From JAZNOL01 sp045580815 (lineage in GTDB: Bacteria; Bacillota; Clostridia; RUG12999), in the NCBI GenBank assembly GCA_045580815.1, contig JAZNOL010000014.1, positions 1 to 57,244 of the forward strand: a stretch of DNA of 57,244 nt, in the 5' to 3' direction. The position numbers were made by a program, and so were the translations under genes. How positions within the stretch are numbered: the stretch's first letter is position 1; every line of letters begins with the position of its first letter. The notes below the pieces were generated by a model. It saw only the letters and a list, made by a program, of their open reading frames with translations. It had not been told where the DNA came from and did not search any database. Positions 34,592 to 42,749 of the stretch are shown here, one piece after another.

Positions 34592-35479
34592 TCAATCTGT
34601 ATGAAGATATTTTCTTACAGAAAGTGTACTACCTATTGCACCGAGCAATCCGCCTGACAGAATAAACATAATAAATAACATCATTGAAATCTCGTTTAGC
34701 GGAATAAGTTTAAAAAGACCTATAAGCAATCCGGACCACCATCCTACTATCGCTTTATAGCCGAAATATATGGGTAAATATGCTATAATTCCGCCAATAA
34801 GACCAACTATTATACCTTCAATAACAAACGGATTTCTTATAAAAGCATTTGTTGCTCCTACCGACTTCATAATCGCAATTTCACGTTTTCTTGACATAAG
34901 AGCAAGCTTAATAGTGTTGGAAATAATAAACACCGCTATAATTGAAAAAATAAGCATTGCAAACAAACTTACATGACTTGCTACACTTGTAAAAGTAGTT
35001 ATGCCGTTTAATATATCAGTCCTGTTTGATACACTGGATATTCCTTCAATTACTTTTAGTGAATTTTCAACTTCGCTCGCTTTTGAAATGTCTGTCAAAG
35101 TAATTTTATATGAAAATTTAAGCGGATTATCTTCCTCAAGCCCGGTTAATGCAGCATCATTATCCATCATGCCACGCACAACTTCAAGTGCTTCTTCTTT
35201 TGTTGAAAATTTTGCAGCTTTTACTCCTGCAACAGCATCTATGTTATGTTGTAGTGCACGCGCTTGTTCTTCTGTATACTCAAGCTCAACAAAAGCATGT
35301 ACCTCAAACTGCGATTCAAGTTGAGTGGAAATATAATTTAGATTTACGCCAAAAATCGTGGCAATTCCAAGTAAAAAAAGACTAAACAAAATTGTGGTTA
35401 TGCTTATAAAAACCATAAGCTTATTTTTGAAAATATTTTCAAATGATTGGGAAATATAATATCTTACCGCATTAAACAT
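34592..35479 (-). CDS. ftsX: Cell division ABC transporter-like protein FtsX
   Basis: Membrane half of FtsEX, which couples cytosolic ATP use to peptidoglycan hydrolase control. Four membrane segments: near 20-42, 170-192, 220-242 and 260-285, with a large extracellular loop between the first two. MSRKREIAIMKSVGAT is the family coupling block. I chose the ATG at 35479 (GGGAGG upstream), giving MFNAVRYYISQSFENIFKNK, 295 aa; the longer frame runs into ftsE. It overlaps the ftsE stop by 8 bases. Confidence 0.94.
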   Translation of the reverse strand: MFNAVRYYISQSFENIFKNKLMVFISITTILFSLFLLGIATIFGVNLNYISTQLESQFEVHAFVELEYTEEQARALQHNIDAVAGVKAAKFSTKEEALEVVRGMMDNDAALTGLEEDNPLKFSYKITLTDISKASEVENSLKVIEGISSVSNRTDILNGITTFTSVASHVSLFAMLIFSIIAVFIISNTIKLALMSRKREIAIMKSVGATNAFIRNPFVIEGIIVGLIGGIIAYLPIYFGYKAIVGWWSGLLIGLFKLIPLNEISMMLFIMFILSGGLLGAIGSTLSVRKYLHTD

Positions 35480-36152
35480 AACTGTATCCTCCCTGCTCAT
35501 CGTGCACAACTTCACCTTTTTCAATTGTTATAACACGTTTTTGCATTTCGTCAACAATAGACGTTGAATGCGTTACCATAACAACGGTTGTCCCCTGTTT
35601 ATTTATATCATCAAGGATTTGCATAATATCAGCCGCTGTTTTAACATCAAGGTTTCCGGTAGGCTCATCTGCAATTATAAGATGTGGTTTGTTTGCAAGT
35701 GCCCTGGCAATACCAACTCTCTGTTGTTCTCCGCCGGAAAGCTGATTTGGATAAGACTTTGCTTTTGATGTAAGATTTACCATACTTAAAACATCAGGTA
35801 TTCTTCTTCTGATTTGTCTTCTGCTGGCACCGATAACCTCCATAGCAAAAGCAATATTTTCATAGACTGTTTTATTGGGAAGAAGTCTAAAATCCTGAAA
35901 AACAATGCCCATACTACGCCTTAAATAAGGCACGTCTTTCTTTTTCATATTAGTTACATCAAACTGACCCACCCGAACATGCCCGCTATCAGGCAGTTCT
36001 TCGTGAGTCATGAGTTTTGTTATTGTTGATTTTCCGGCACCGCTGGGTCCGACTATAAATACAAATTCGCCTTTCTGTATATGAAAGGATGCATTTTGCA
36101 GTGCCGTAAGTTTTCCATCATATATTTTTGTAACATTGTCAAAAAATATCAT
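35472..36152 (-). CDS. ftsE: Cell division ATP-binding protein FtsE
   Basis: ABC ATPase partner of FtsX. Walker A is GPSGAGKS, signature LSGGEQQRVGIARAL, Walker B IIADEPTGNLD and the switch histidine lies in VTHS. The N-terminus MIFFDNVTKIYDGKLTALQNAS and 226-aa length are standard. It lies 33 bases after the PucR-type regulator gene and is coupled to ftsX. Confidence 0.95.
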   Translation of the reverse strand: MIFFDNVTKIYDGKLTALQNASFHIQKGEFVFIVGPSGAGKSTITKLMTHEELPDSGHVRVGQFDVTNMKKKDVPYLRRSMGIVFQDFRLLPNKTVYENIAFAMEVIGASRRQIRRRIPDVLSMVNLTSKAKSYPNQLSGGEQQRVGIARALANKPHLIIADEPTGNLDVKTAADIMQILDDINKQGTTVVMVTHSTSIVDEMQKRVITIEKGEVVHDEQGGYSYV

Positions 36153-36185
36153 ATCAAAATTCCTCTTTTGAATTCTAAAAAACCA

Positions 36186-37268
36186 TCAATATTTTGTTGT
36201 GTTTGATGAAAGATACTTTTTAACCATCATTGCCACTTTAAATGTAACTGCCTGGTCAAATTCTCTCAAGTCAAGACCTGTAATTTTTTCAATTTTATCA
36301 AGTCGGTAAACAAGAGTATTTCTGTGAACAAACAGTTCACGTGCAGTTTCAGATACATTAAGATTGTGTTTGAAAAATTTCTGTATTGTGAGTATAGTTT
36401 CTTGATCAAGAACATCAATAGATTCTTTTCTGAACACTTCAGCAAGGAAAAGTTCGCACAACGTTGTCGGCAACTGATAAATAAGTCTGCCAATACCAAG
36501 GCTCTCATAATTAATAATCTGTTTTTCAGTATCAAAAACTTTGCCCACATCAAGAGCAACCTGGGCGTCTTTGTAACTCATTGCAAGGTCACGTATGTTG
36601 GAGCTTGCACTACCTATACCTATATATGCTTTAACAAGTGCTTCTGTATAAAGAGTGTCCGCAATTGACTTTGCTGTTTTTTCAAGTTCTTTTGCATCAA
36701 CATCGTTACGTACCTCTTTAACAAGAGCAATATATTTTTCATCTATATTTATAATAAAGTTTTTACCCTTTTCTGGGAACATATTCTGTAATATATCATA
36801 AATAGAGAAATTGCTGGTGTTAACTGTTTCCACAAGGAATACAACACGGTTAACATCAACAGCCAGATGAAGTTCTTTTGCTTTGATAAGAATATCACCC
36901 GGAAGAATGTTGTCCATAAGAATGCTTTTTACGAGGTTATTTTTGTCATACTTTTCATCATGCAACAGTTTTATATTTGAAAGTGCTATTGCAAGCACAC
37001 TGCAACATGTACGGGATGTTTCATCAACACCCTCGCAGAAAGTAATAAAATCAAGTTTGTTTCTGTTGCCTACCGGTTTGTATGTATATCCGTTATAAGA
37101 ATAGAAAGCTGCCGGATCTGCATACTTCTCTAAAATGTGCTCCACCGTTGCAGCATCAAGAATGCCATAGGTGCAAGCTGTTACATTGCCGGTTGTGTCA
37201 ATAACACCGAGCTTTCTGTTATACAAATCTTTAAGCTGAAGAATAACGTTCTGGTATATTCTGCTCAT
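36186..37268 (-). CDS. PucR/CdaR-type transcriptional regulator
   Basis: 360-aa regulator with the PucR-type C-terminal helix-turn-helix (LNVSETARELFVHRNTLVYRLDKIEKITGL, about 303-335) preceded by a GGDEF-like central region (GIGSASSNIRDLAMSYKDAQVALD). The N-terminal 120 residues probably sense a ligand. Inducer and targets are unknown. Position immediately upstream of ftsE suggests it belongs to the same transcript, but functional linkage to division is not shown. Upstream is an AT-rich divergent region. Confidence 0.85.
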   Translation of the reverse strand: MSRIYQNVILQLKDLYNRKLGVIDTTGNVTACTYGILDAATVEHILEKYADPAAFYSYNGYTYKPVGNRNKLDFITFCEGVDETSRTCCSVLAIALSNIKLLHDEKYDKNNLVKSILMDNILPGDILIKAKELHLAVDVNRVVFLVETVNTSNFSIYDILQNMFPEKGKNFIINIDEKYIALVKEVRNDVDAKELEKTAKSIADTLYTEALVKAYIGIGSASSNIRDLAMSYKDAQVALDVGKVFDTEKQIINYESLGIGRLIYQLPTTLCELFLAEVFRKESIDVLDQETILTIQKFFKHNLNVSETARELFVHRNTLVYRLDKIEKITGLDLREFDQAVTFKVAMMVKKYLSSNTTKY

Positions 37269-37433
37269 TTTGAAACCTCCTAAAATGTTCCTTTTTTATC
37301 TTTTGAAAAATACTCACATATATATAATAATATAAAATTTGAAATTTTGCAAGTGTTTTTTATAAATTTTTTACAAAAATTTAAAATTTTCTTGATTTTT
37401 TTTATTTTTACAGTAAAAATTTTCATAAATCCC

Positions 37434-37463
37434 TTTACTTTTTATATAAGAATGTGGTACAAT
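37434..37463 (+). promoter_or_regulatory. Probable promoter of the small protein-pncB genes
   Basis: TTTACT, 18-base spacer, TACAAT, then an AGGAGG ribosome site 36 bases on. The rest of the divergent 37269-37514 gap is AT-rich and holds nothing else I recognise. Confidence 0.5.
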
Positions 37464-37514
37464 ATAAAGAGTATAATAAAAATAGAAAGATAAATTTCAG
37501 GAGGTTTGCTAAAA

Positions 37515-37808
37515 ATGGCTGCAAAAAAAGAAAATGAGTTTAAACTGACCTATAAAGATAAACCTATGATGCGTCGTGGGGATAAAATCTATTACGGTGA
37601 CCTTTCCAAACAGTATTATGTGGAATTTACCGTGTTGTCAACAGAAAAATCAGGAGATCTTGATATTGCAACAAATGTGCTGGTAGAACTTAAGTACACA
37701 AGCAATTTCGGCAAGGACAAAAATATAAAAAAGGCTGAAAGAGAAAATCTTTATAAAGCGCTTGATATTGGAGAATACTGGCTCAGTGAGGCTTTGGATG
37801 AGCTTTAA
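37515..37808 (+). CDS. Small conserved protein of unknown function, 97 aa
   Basis: I do not recognise a family. The protein begins with a basic N-terminus (MAAKKENEF), has a beta-rich middle (PMMRRGDKIYYGD, KQYYVEFTVLSTE), then a charged segment (FGKDKNIKKAEREN) and an acidic helical C-terminus (IGEYWLSEALDEL). No signal peptide or membrane segment. The ATG at 37515 is 10 bases after AGGAGG, while the TTG at 37506 is too close to that site. It ends 17 bases before pncB, so the two are likely co-transcribed. Confidence 0.75.
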   Translation: MAAKKENEFKLTYKDKPMMRRGDKIYYGDLSKQYYVEFTVLSTEKSGDLDIATNVLVELKYTSNFGKDKNIKKAERENLYKALDIGEYWLSEALDEL

Positions 37809-37825
37809 ACCGGAGATGATTTATT

Positions 37826-39268
37826 ATGCTTAGAAGTGACCAGCTTGCAACTCTGTCCGATTTTTATGAATTCACAATGGCTGATGGTTTTATCAGTGCA
37901 GGAAAACAAGATGAAATCTGTTATTTTGACCTATATTTCCGCAGTGTTCCCGACGGTGGTGGTTTTGTTATTGCCGCAGGATTAGACAGTGTTGTAGATT
38001 ATATCAAAAATTTAAAATTTACAGACAGCGACATTGAATATTTTAAAAACACCAATAAATTCAGTGATGAGTTTATTGATTATCTTAAAAACTTCAATTT
38101 CTGCTGTGACGTATGGGCTGTTCCGGAAGGAACACCGGTTTTCCCCGGCGCACCGCTTGTTATTGTAAGAGGTCCGGCAATTCAGGCACAGATTATGGAA
38201 ACCATGCTTCTTTTATGCATTAATCACCAGAGTCTTATTGCCACAAAAGCAAACAGAATTGTCCGTGCGGCAAAAGGCAGACCGGTTATGGAATTCGGTG
38301 CACGCCGTGCACAGGGTTTTAGTGCTGCTGTTTTAGGAACGCGTGCGGCATATATAGGAGGGTGTAGTTCTACATCATGCACCATAGCAGATAAAGAATA
38401 CGGTATTCCTGCATCAGGAACAATGGCTCATAGCTGGGTAAGTCTTTTTGACAGCGAATATGAAGCATTTAAGGCTTATGCTCTTAAATACCCCGACAGT
38501 TGCCTGTTGCTTATAGACACCTATAATGTTCTTAAAAGCGGACTTCCCAATGCTATAAAGGTTTTTGACGAGGTGTTAAAGCCGATGGGTAAACGTCCTG
38601 TCGGCATCCGTATTGACAGCGGAGATATAACATATCTTACAAAGAAAGTTCGCCAAAGGCTCGATAATGCCGGTTACAGCGACTGTAAAATTGTTATTTC
38701 AAACTCTCTGGATGAGCATATTATTCACGATATAATCATGCAAGGGGCTGTTGTTGATTCTTTTGGTGTAGGAGAACGCCTTATCACATCAAAATCCTCC
38801 CCTGTTCTCGGTGGAGTTTATAAACTTACCGGCGTTGAAAAAAACGGCGAAATTATTCCTAAAATAAAATTGAGCGAAAACGTAGCAAAAATCACAACCC
38901 CGTGTTTCAAGCAGGTTTATCGTTTATATTCAAAAGATAATAATATGGCCATTGCCGATGTTATCACTTTACATGACGAAACAATTGATGATTCACAGCC
39001 CTATGAAATTTTCGACCCCGAATACACATGGAAACGCAAAAACGTTACCGATTTTTATGCACGTCCCCTGCTTGTCAAAATTTTTGATAAAGGGCAATGT
39101 GTATACAAGTTGCCTGATGTACAAGATATCAAAGCCTATTGCAAACAGCAGGTAGACACCATATGGGACGAAGTAAAGCGTTTTGAAAATCCACATAAAT
39201 ATTATGTTGATTTATCTCAGAAATTATGGGATATAAAACATAATATGTTGGCAGAATACTCAAAATAA
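37826..39268 (+). CDS. pncB: Nicotinate phosphoribosyltransferase
   Basis: Salvage of nicotinate to nicotinate mononucleotide using PRPP, feeding NAD synthesis. N-terminus SDFYEFTMADGF is characteristic. EFGARRAQGF and GTMAHSWV follow, the latter with the histidine phosphorylated in the family. GIRIDSGDI and GVGERLITSKSSPVLGGVYKL complete the pattern. Length 480 aa is normal. Preceded at 17 bases by the small protein gene; ribosome site GGAGATGA. Confidence 0.95.
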   Translation: MLRSDQLATLSDFYEFTMADGFISAGKQDEICYFDLYFRSVPDGGGFVIAAGLDSVVDYIKNLKFTDSDIEYFKNTNKFSDEFIDYLKNFNFCCDVWAVPEGTPVFPGAPLVIVRGPAIQAQIMETMLLLCINHQSLIATKANRIVRAAKGRPVMEFGARRAQGFSAAVLGTRAAYIGGCSSTSCTIADKEYGIPASGTMAHSWVSLFDSEYEAFKAYALKYPDSCLLLIDTYNVLKSGLPNAIKVFDEVLKPMGKRPVGIRIDSGDITYLTKKVRQRLDNAGYSDCKIVISNSLDEHIIHDIIMQGAVVDSFGVGERLITSKSSPVLGGVYKLTGVEKNGEIIPKIKLSENVAKITTPCFKQVYRLYSKDNNMAIADVITLHDETIDDSQPYEIFDPEYTWKRKNVTDFYARPLLVKIFDKGQCVYKLPDVQDIKAYCKQQVDTIWDEVKRFENPHKYYVDLSQKLWDIKHNMLAEYSK

Positions 39269-39338
39269 TATCACATCATCTGGTGATTTCACTTATTATG
39301 CATCCCAATATATTGTAAAAACGAAAGGAATATTTAAT

Positions 39339-40040
39339 ATGAAAAAATTTATAACCATTATCACCCTGATTGCACTTTGTTTGGCTTGCTGTGGTTGTAA
39401 TTCAAACGAAACCACAAACAATACAAATTTTACCACAAGTGAAACAACACAGGATTCTTCCGTAAACACAACAAAAGAAGAGTCTGTTACCGAAAATCTC
39501 AATACAAAACCGGAAACCGACAGTGACGATACCGACACATATGGTGAAGTTACAATCGAAATGGAAAGCGGCGATATAATCACAATAGGATTATACCCTC
39601 AATACGCACCTAAAACAGTTGAAAATTTTGTAAAACTCGTAAACGAAGGTTTTTACGATGGACTTATTTTCCACCGTGTAATTGAAAACTTTATGATTCA
39701 GGGCGGCGACCCCACCGGCACAGGCATGGGTGGCAGTGACAAAAATATTGTCGGAGAATTTAAAGCCAACGGTTTTGCACAAAACACTATTTCTCACACA
39801 CGTGGTGTAATTTCTATGGCACGTTCACAGTCTTTTGATTCTGCAAGCAGCCAATTCTTTATTGTGCATGCAGACTCAACATATCTTGATGGTCAGTATG
39901 CAGCATTTGGTAAAGTTCTCAGCGGAATGGAAACCGTTGATAAAATTGCTTCTGTTCAAACCAATGCAAACGACAAACCTTTAACTGATGTTGTTATGAA
40001 AAAAGTTACAATCACCAAAGAACTTAATTACAATAACTAA
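39339..40040 (+). CDS. Cyclophilin-type peptidyl-prolyl isomerase, lipoprotein
   Basis: Extracytoplasmic prolyl isomerase, 233 aa. A signal peptide with cysteines near its end (LACCGC) suggests lipid anchoring, although the lipobox is not canonical. Residues about 22-65 form a Thr/Ser/Asn-rich spacer. The cyclophilin domain has FHRVIENFMIQGGDPTGTGMGG and SQFFIVHADS, including the catalytic arginine in FHRV. It is very similar to the next gene, a cytoplasmic copy, suggesting tandem duplication with acquisition of a signal. Role is probably folding of exported proteins. Confidence 0.92.
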   Translation: MKKFITIITLIALCLACCGCNSNETTNNTNFTTSETTQDSSVNTTKEESVTENLNTKPETDSDDTDTYGEVTIEMESGDIITIGLYPQYAPKTVENFVKLVNEGFYDGLIFHRVIENFMIQGGDPTGTGMGGSDKNIVGEFKANGFAQNTISHTRGVISMARSQSFDSASSQFFIVHADSTYLDGQYAAFGKVLSGMETVDKIASVQTNANDKPLTDVVMKKVTITKELNYNN

Positions 40041-40059
40041 AAAGCGAGGACATTAATAT

Positions 40060-40545
40060 ATGGAAAACGTAAAAATTTTAATTGAAATGGCTGACGGCGA
40101 CACAATGACCGCCGAGCTTTATCCCGAAGTTGCACCCAAAACAGTTGAAAATTTTGTTGGTCTTATCAATAAAGGCTTTTATGACGGAATAATTTTTCAC
40201 CGTGTAATTGAAGGTTTTATGATTCAGGGTGGCGACCCCACCGGCACAGGTATGGGCGGCAGCGGTGAAAACATTGAAGGTGAATTCAAATCAAACGGAC
40301 ATCCTGAAAACACTCTTAAACACTTGAGAGGTGTTCTTTCAATGGCAAGAGCTATGAGTCCCAATTCTGCAAGCAGTCAGTTCTTTATCATGCACAAAGA
40401 TGCCCCCCATCTTGACGGTCAGTATGCAGCTTTTGGCAAGATTATCGAAGGCATTGAAGTGGTTGACAAAATTGCAACTGTACAGACAGACATGCGTGAC
40501 AAGCCTTTAAATGACGTTGTTATCAAAACAATGAAAGTTCTTTAA
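40060..40545 (+). CDS. ppiB: Cyclophilin-type peptidyl-prolyl isomerase, cytoplasmic
   Basis: 161-aa single-domain prolyl isomerase without signal peptide. Catalytic region FHRVIEGFMIQGGDPTGTGMGGSG and SQFFIMHKDAPHLDGQYAAFG match the family. It starts 19 bases after the lipoprotein cyclophilin and shares most of its domain sequence, so the pair is a tandem duplication. A short inverted-repeat element follows before argH. Confidence 0.94.
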   Translation: MENVKILIEMADGDTMTAELYPEVAPKTVENFVGLINKGFYDGIIFHRVIEGFMIQGGDPTGTGMGGSGENIEGEFKSNGHPENTLKHLRGVLSMARAMSPNSASSQFFIMHKDAPHLDGQYAAFGKIIEGIEVVDKIATVQTDMRDKPLNDVVIKTMKVL

Positions 40546-40558
40546 TTTAAAATTTATC

Positions 40559-40582
40559 AGGGCGATGAAACAGCATCGCCCT
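40559..40582. repeat. Short palindromic element between ppiB and argH
   Basis: Perfect 9-base stem (AGGGCGATG / CATCGCCCT) with a 6-base loop, followed by TACAT and no T run. Its minus-strand form begins TGTAAGGGCGAT, resembling the element at 56250, so it may be one copy of a dispersed intergenic palindrome rather than a terminator. Confidence 0.6.
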
Positions 40583-40618
40583 TACATATGAAATACACTA
40601 CACGGAAGGTGATTTAAC

Positions 40619-42004
40619 ATGGCTAAACTCTGGGGCGGCAGATTTCAGAAATCAACCGATAAAAAAGTTGACGATTTCAATTCTTCAATACGCTTTGACA
40701 GCCGTATGTACAAACAGGATATAGAAGGTAGTATCGCACACGCAACAATGCTGGGAAAACAGGGTATCATTGAAGAAAAAGATGCAGAAACTATTGTCTG
40801 CGGATTAAAAGAAGTTCTTGCTGACATTGAAAACGGCAATGCACAGTTTGAAATTGATGCAGAAGATATTCACATGAACGTTGAAAAACTTCTTACCGAA
40901 AAAATAGGCGATGCCGGCAAACGACTTCATACCGCACGAAGCAGAAACGATCAGGTTGCTCTTGACATACGTATGTATCTGCGTGGCGAATCGGAAGAAA
41001 TTCTTGCAATGCTCAAAAATCTTCTTGAATGTATTCTTGACATTGCTAAAAACAATCTTGAAACAGTTATGCCCGGATACACACATCTTCAAAAAGCACA
41101 GCCAATCACTCTCGCTCATCATATGATGGCGTATTTTGAAATGCTTCGTCGCGACTGCACAAGAATTTATGATGCAAAAAACCGCATGAACAGTTTGCCA
41201 CTCGGCAGTGGTGCTCTCGCTGCAACAACATACCCTCTTGACAGACAGTTTGTTGCAGAAAAACTTGGGTTTGATTCAATAACACCCAACAGTCTTGATG
41301 CTGTAAGTGACCGAGATTTTGTAATTGAGCTTGCAAGTGCATTTTCTATTGTTATGATGCATTTAAGCAGATTTTCGGAAGAACTGATTTTGTGGAGCAC
41401 AAACGAATTTGCATTTGTGGAAATGGATGATGCATTTTCCACAGGCAGTTCTATAATGCCACAGAAGAAAAACCCTGATGTTGCAGAGCTTATACGCGGT
41501 AAAACAGGACGTGTTTACGGCAATTTAATGTCAATATTAACCGTTATGAAAGGCATTCCTCTTGCATATAACAAAGATATGCAGGAAGACAAAGAAGGCA
41601 TTTTTGATTCTGTTGATACACTCAAAATGTGTCTGCCTGTTTTCTGTGATATGATTAAAACTATGAAAATCAACAAAGAAAACATGCGTAAAGGTGCCGG
41701 CGGCGGATTCACTAATGCTACCGATGCGGCTGATTATCTTGTAAAAAAAGGACTTCCTTTCAGAAGTGCTCACGAGGTTATTGGAAAGATTGTATTTTAC
41801 TGCGTTAGCCTCAACAAATCTCTTGAAGAAATGTCTCTTGAAGAATACAAACAGTTTTCAGATATTTTTGAAGAAGATATTTACGAGGCAATTAACCTTG
41901 AAAACTGCGTTTCGCTACGTAAAGTTCCCGGCGGACCGGCAAAAGAAATGGTTGAAAATCATATAACTTCAGGTCAAAACTGGCTAAATGATTTTTTTAA
42001 CTAA
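40619..42004 (+). CDS. argH: Argininosuccinate lyase
   Basis: Cleaves argininosuccinate to arginine and fumarate, the last step of arginine synthesis. N-terminus KLWGGRFQKSTDKKVDDFNSSI, RSRNDQVALDIRMYLR, TVMPGYTHLQKAQP and the fumarase-superfamily signature GSSIMPQKKNPD with its catalytic serine loop are all present. Length 461 aa is standard. argG is not adjacent. Strong terminator downstream. Confidence 0.97.
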   Translation: MAKLWGGRFQKSTDKKVDDFNSSIRFDSRMYKQDIEGSIAHATMLGKQGIIEEKDAETIVCGLKEVLADIENGNAQFEIDAEDIHMNVEKLLTEKIGDAGKRLHTARSRNDQVALDIRMYLRGESEEILAMLKNLLECILDIAKNNLETVMPGYTHLQKAQPITLAHHMMAYFEMLRRDCTRIYDAKNRMNSLPLGSGALAATTYPLDRQFVAEKLGFDSITPNSLDAVSDRDFVIELASAFSIVMMHLSRFSEELILWSTNEFAFVEMDDAFSTGSSIMPQKKNPDVAELIRGKTGRVYGNLMSILTVMKGIPLAYNKDMQEDKEGIFDSVDTLKMCLPVFCDMIKTMKINKENMRKGAGGGFTNATDAADYLVKKGLPFRSAHEVIGKIVFYCVSLNKSLEEMSLEEYKQFSDIFEEDIYEAINLENCVSLRKVPGGPAKEMVENHITSGQNWLNDFFN

Positions 42005-42015
42005 AAACCAAAAAT

Positions 42016-42045
42016 AAAAAGACTGAATTAATTTTCAGTCTTTTT
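42016..42045. terminator. Bidirectional intrinsic terminator
   Basis: Arms AAAAAGACTGAA and TTCAGTCTTTTT around a short loop, with A and T runs on both sides. It lies between convergent argH and the response regulator, overlapping the regulator's stop codon. Confidence 0.88.
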
Positions 42046-42730
42046 ATTTATTTGATTTTAAAATTTCAAATACTCCCATTTGAGATAAATCTTTAATAAG
42101 TACTTTTGTATTACTGTAGTTAAACTTTTTGAGAATTGATGTTATTTGTTTATTGATTGTATCACGCTCAACAAAACGTTCTTTTGCAATATCTTTTCTG
42201 CTCTTTCCGGCTGCCAGTAGCTTTAAAATTTCCAACTCTGTGTTTGTAAGAGTAGTTGTGATGTTTAGCATGTAGAGAAAACTTCCCTCTCTCCGTTTCA
42301 TCCTTGAAAATTCCCCAAATATTTTTTGCGCAATGTCCGGGCGCAACATTATTTTGTTGTTATAAACAGCACGAATAGAATTTTTAATTTCTTCAACATC
42401 AGATGTTTTTACAATATAATCAATTGCCCCGGCTATATATGATTTAAAAATCAAATCATCTTTTTCATGAATAGTAACAATAATTACCTTTACATCGGGA
42501 AATTGTTGTTTGATTTGTTCAGTTGCCCAAATGCCAGCTTCTCCACTTTCCATCTGAATATCCATAAGAACAACATCAGGGCGCATACTAGCGACTGTTT
42601 CTACACCCTCTTTTGCCGTAGCACAGGCACCGACACACTGCATATCATCCGTACTGTCAATAATATTCTGAAAATATTCACGTATTTGTTTCATATCATC
42701 ACAAATAATTACTTTAATTTTTTTCTTCAA
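42044..42730 (-). CDS. NarL/LuxR-family response regulator
   Basis: 228-aa two-component regulator. Receiver domain 1-125 with Asp11/Asp12, phospho-acceptor Asp57 (VVLMDIQM) and the conserved lysine in DYIVKTSD. The C-terminal 70 residues form a LuxR-type helix-turn-helix (LTNTELEILKLLAAGKSRKDIAKERFV). The start is TTG at 42730 with GGAGG 9 bases upstream; no ATG is available nearby. It lies 19 bases after the histidine kinase gene. Targets are unknown; the neighbouring secreted-protein genes are candidates. Confidence 0.9.
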   Translation of the reverse strand: MKKKIKVIICDDMKQIREYFQNIIDSTDDMQCVGACATAKEGVETVASMRPDVVLMDIQMESGEAGIWATEQIKQQFPDVKVIIVTIHEKDDLIFKSYIAGAIDYIVKTSDVEEIKNSIRAVYNNKIMLRPDIAQKIFGEFSRMKRREGSFLYMLNITTTLTNTELEILKLLAAGKSRKDIAKERFVERDTINKQITSILKKFNYSNTKVLIKDLSQMGVFEILKSNK

Positions 42731-42749
42731 AACTTTGTGCCTCCATACC

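Noticed and set aside
39269..39338. Terminator after pncB (ATCAC..GTGAT hairpin)
   Set aside because: Stem is only 5-6 base pairs and there is no T run.
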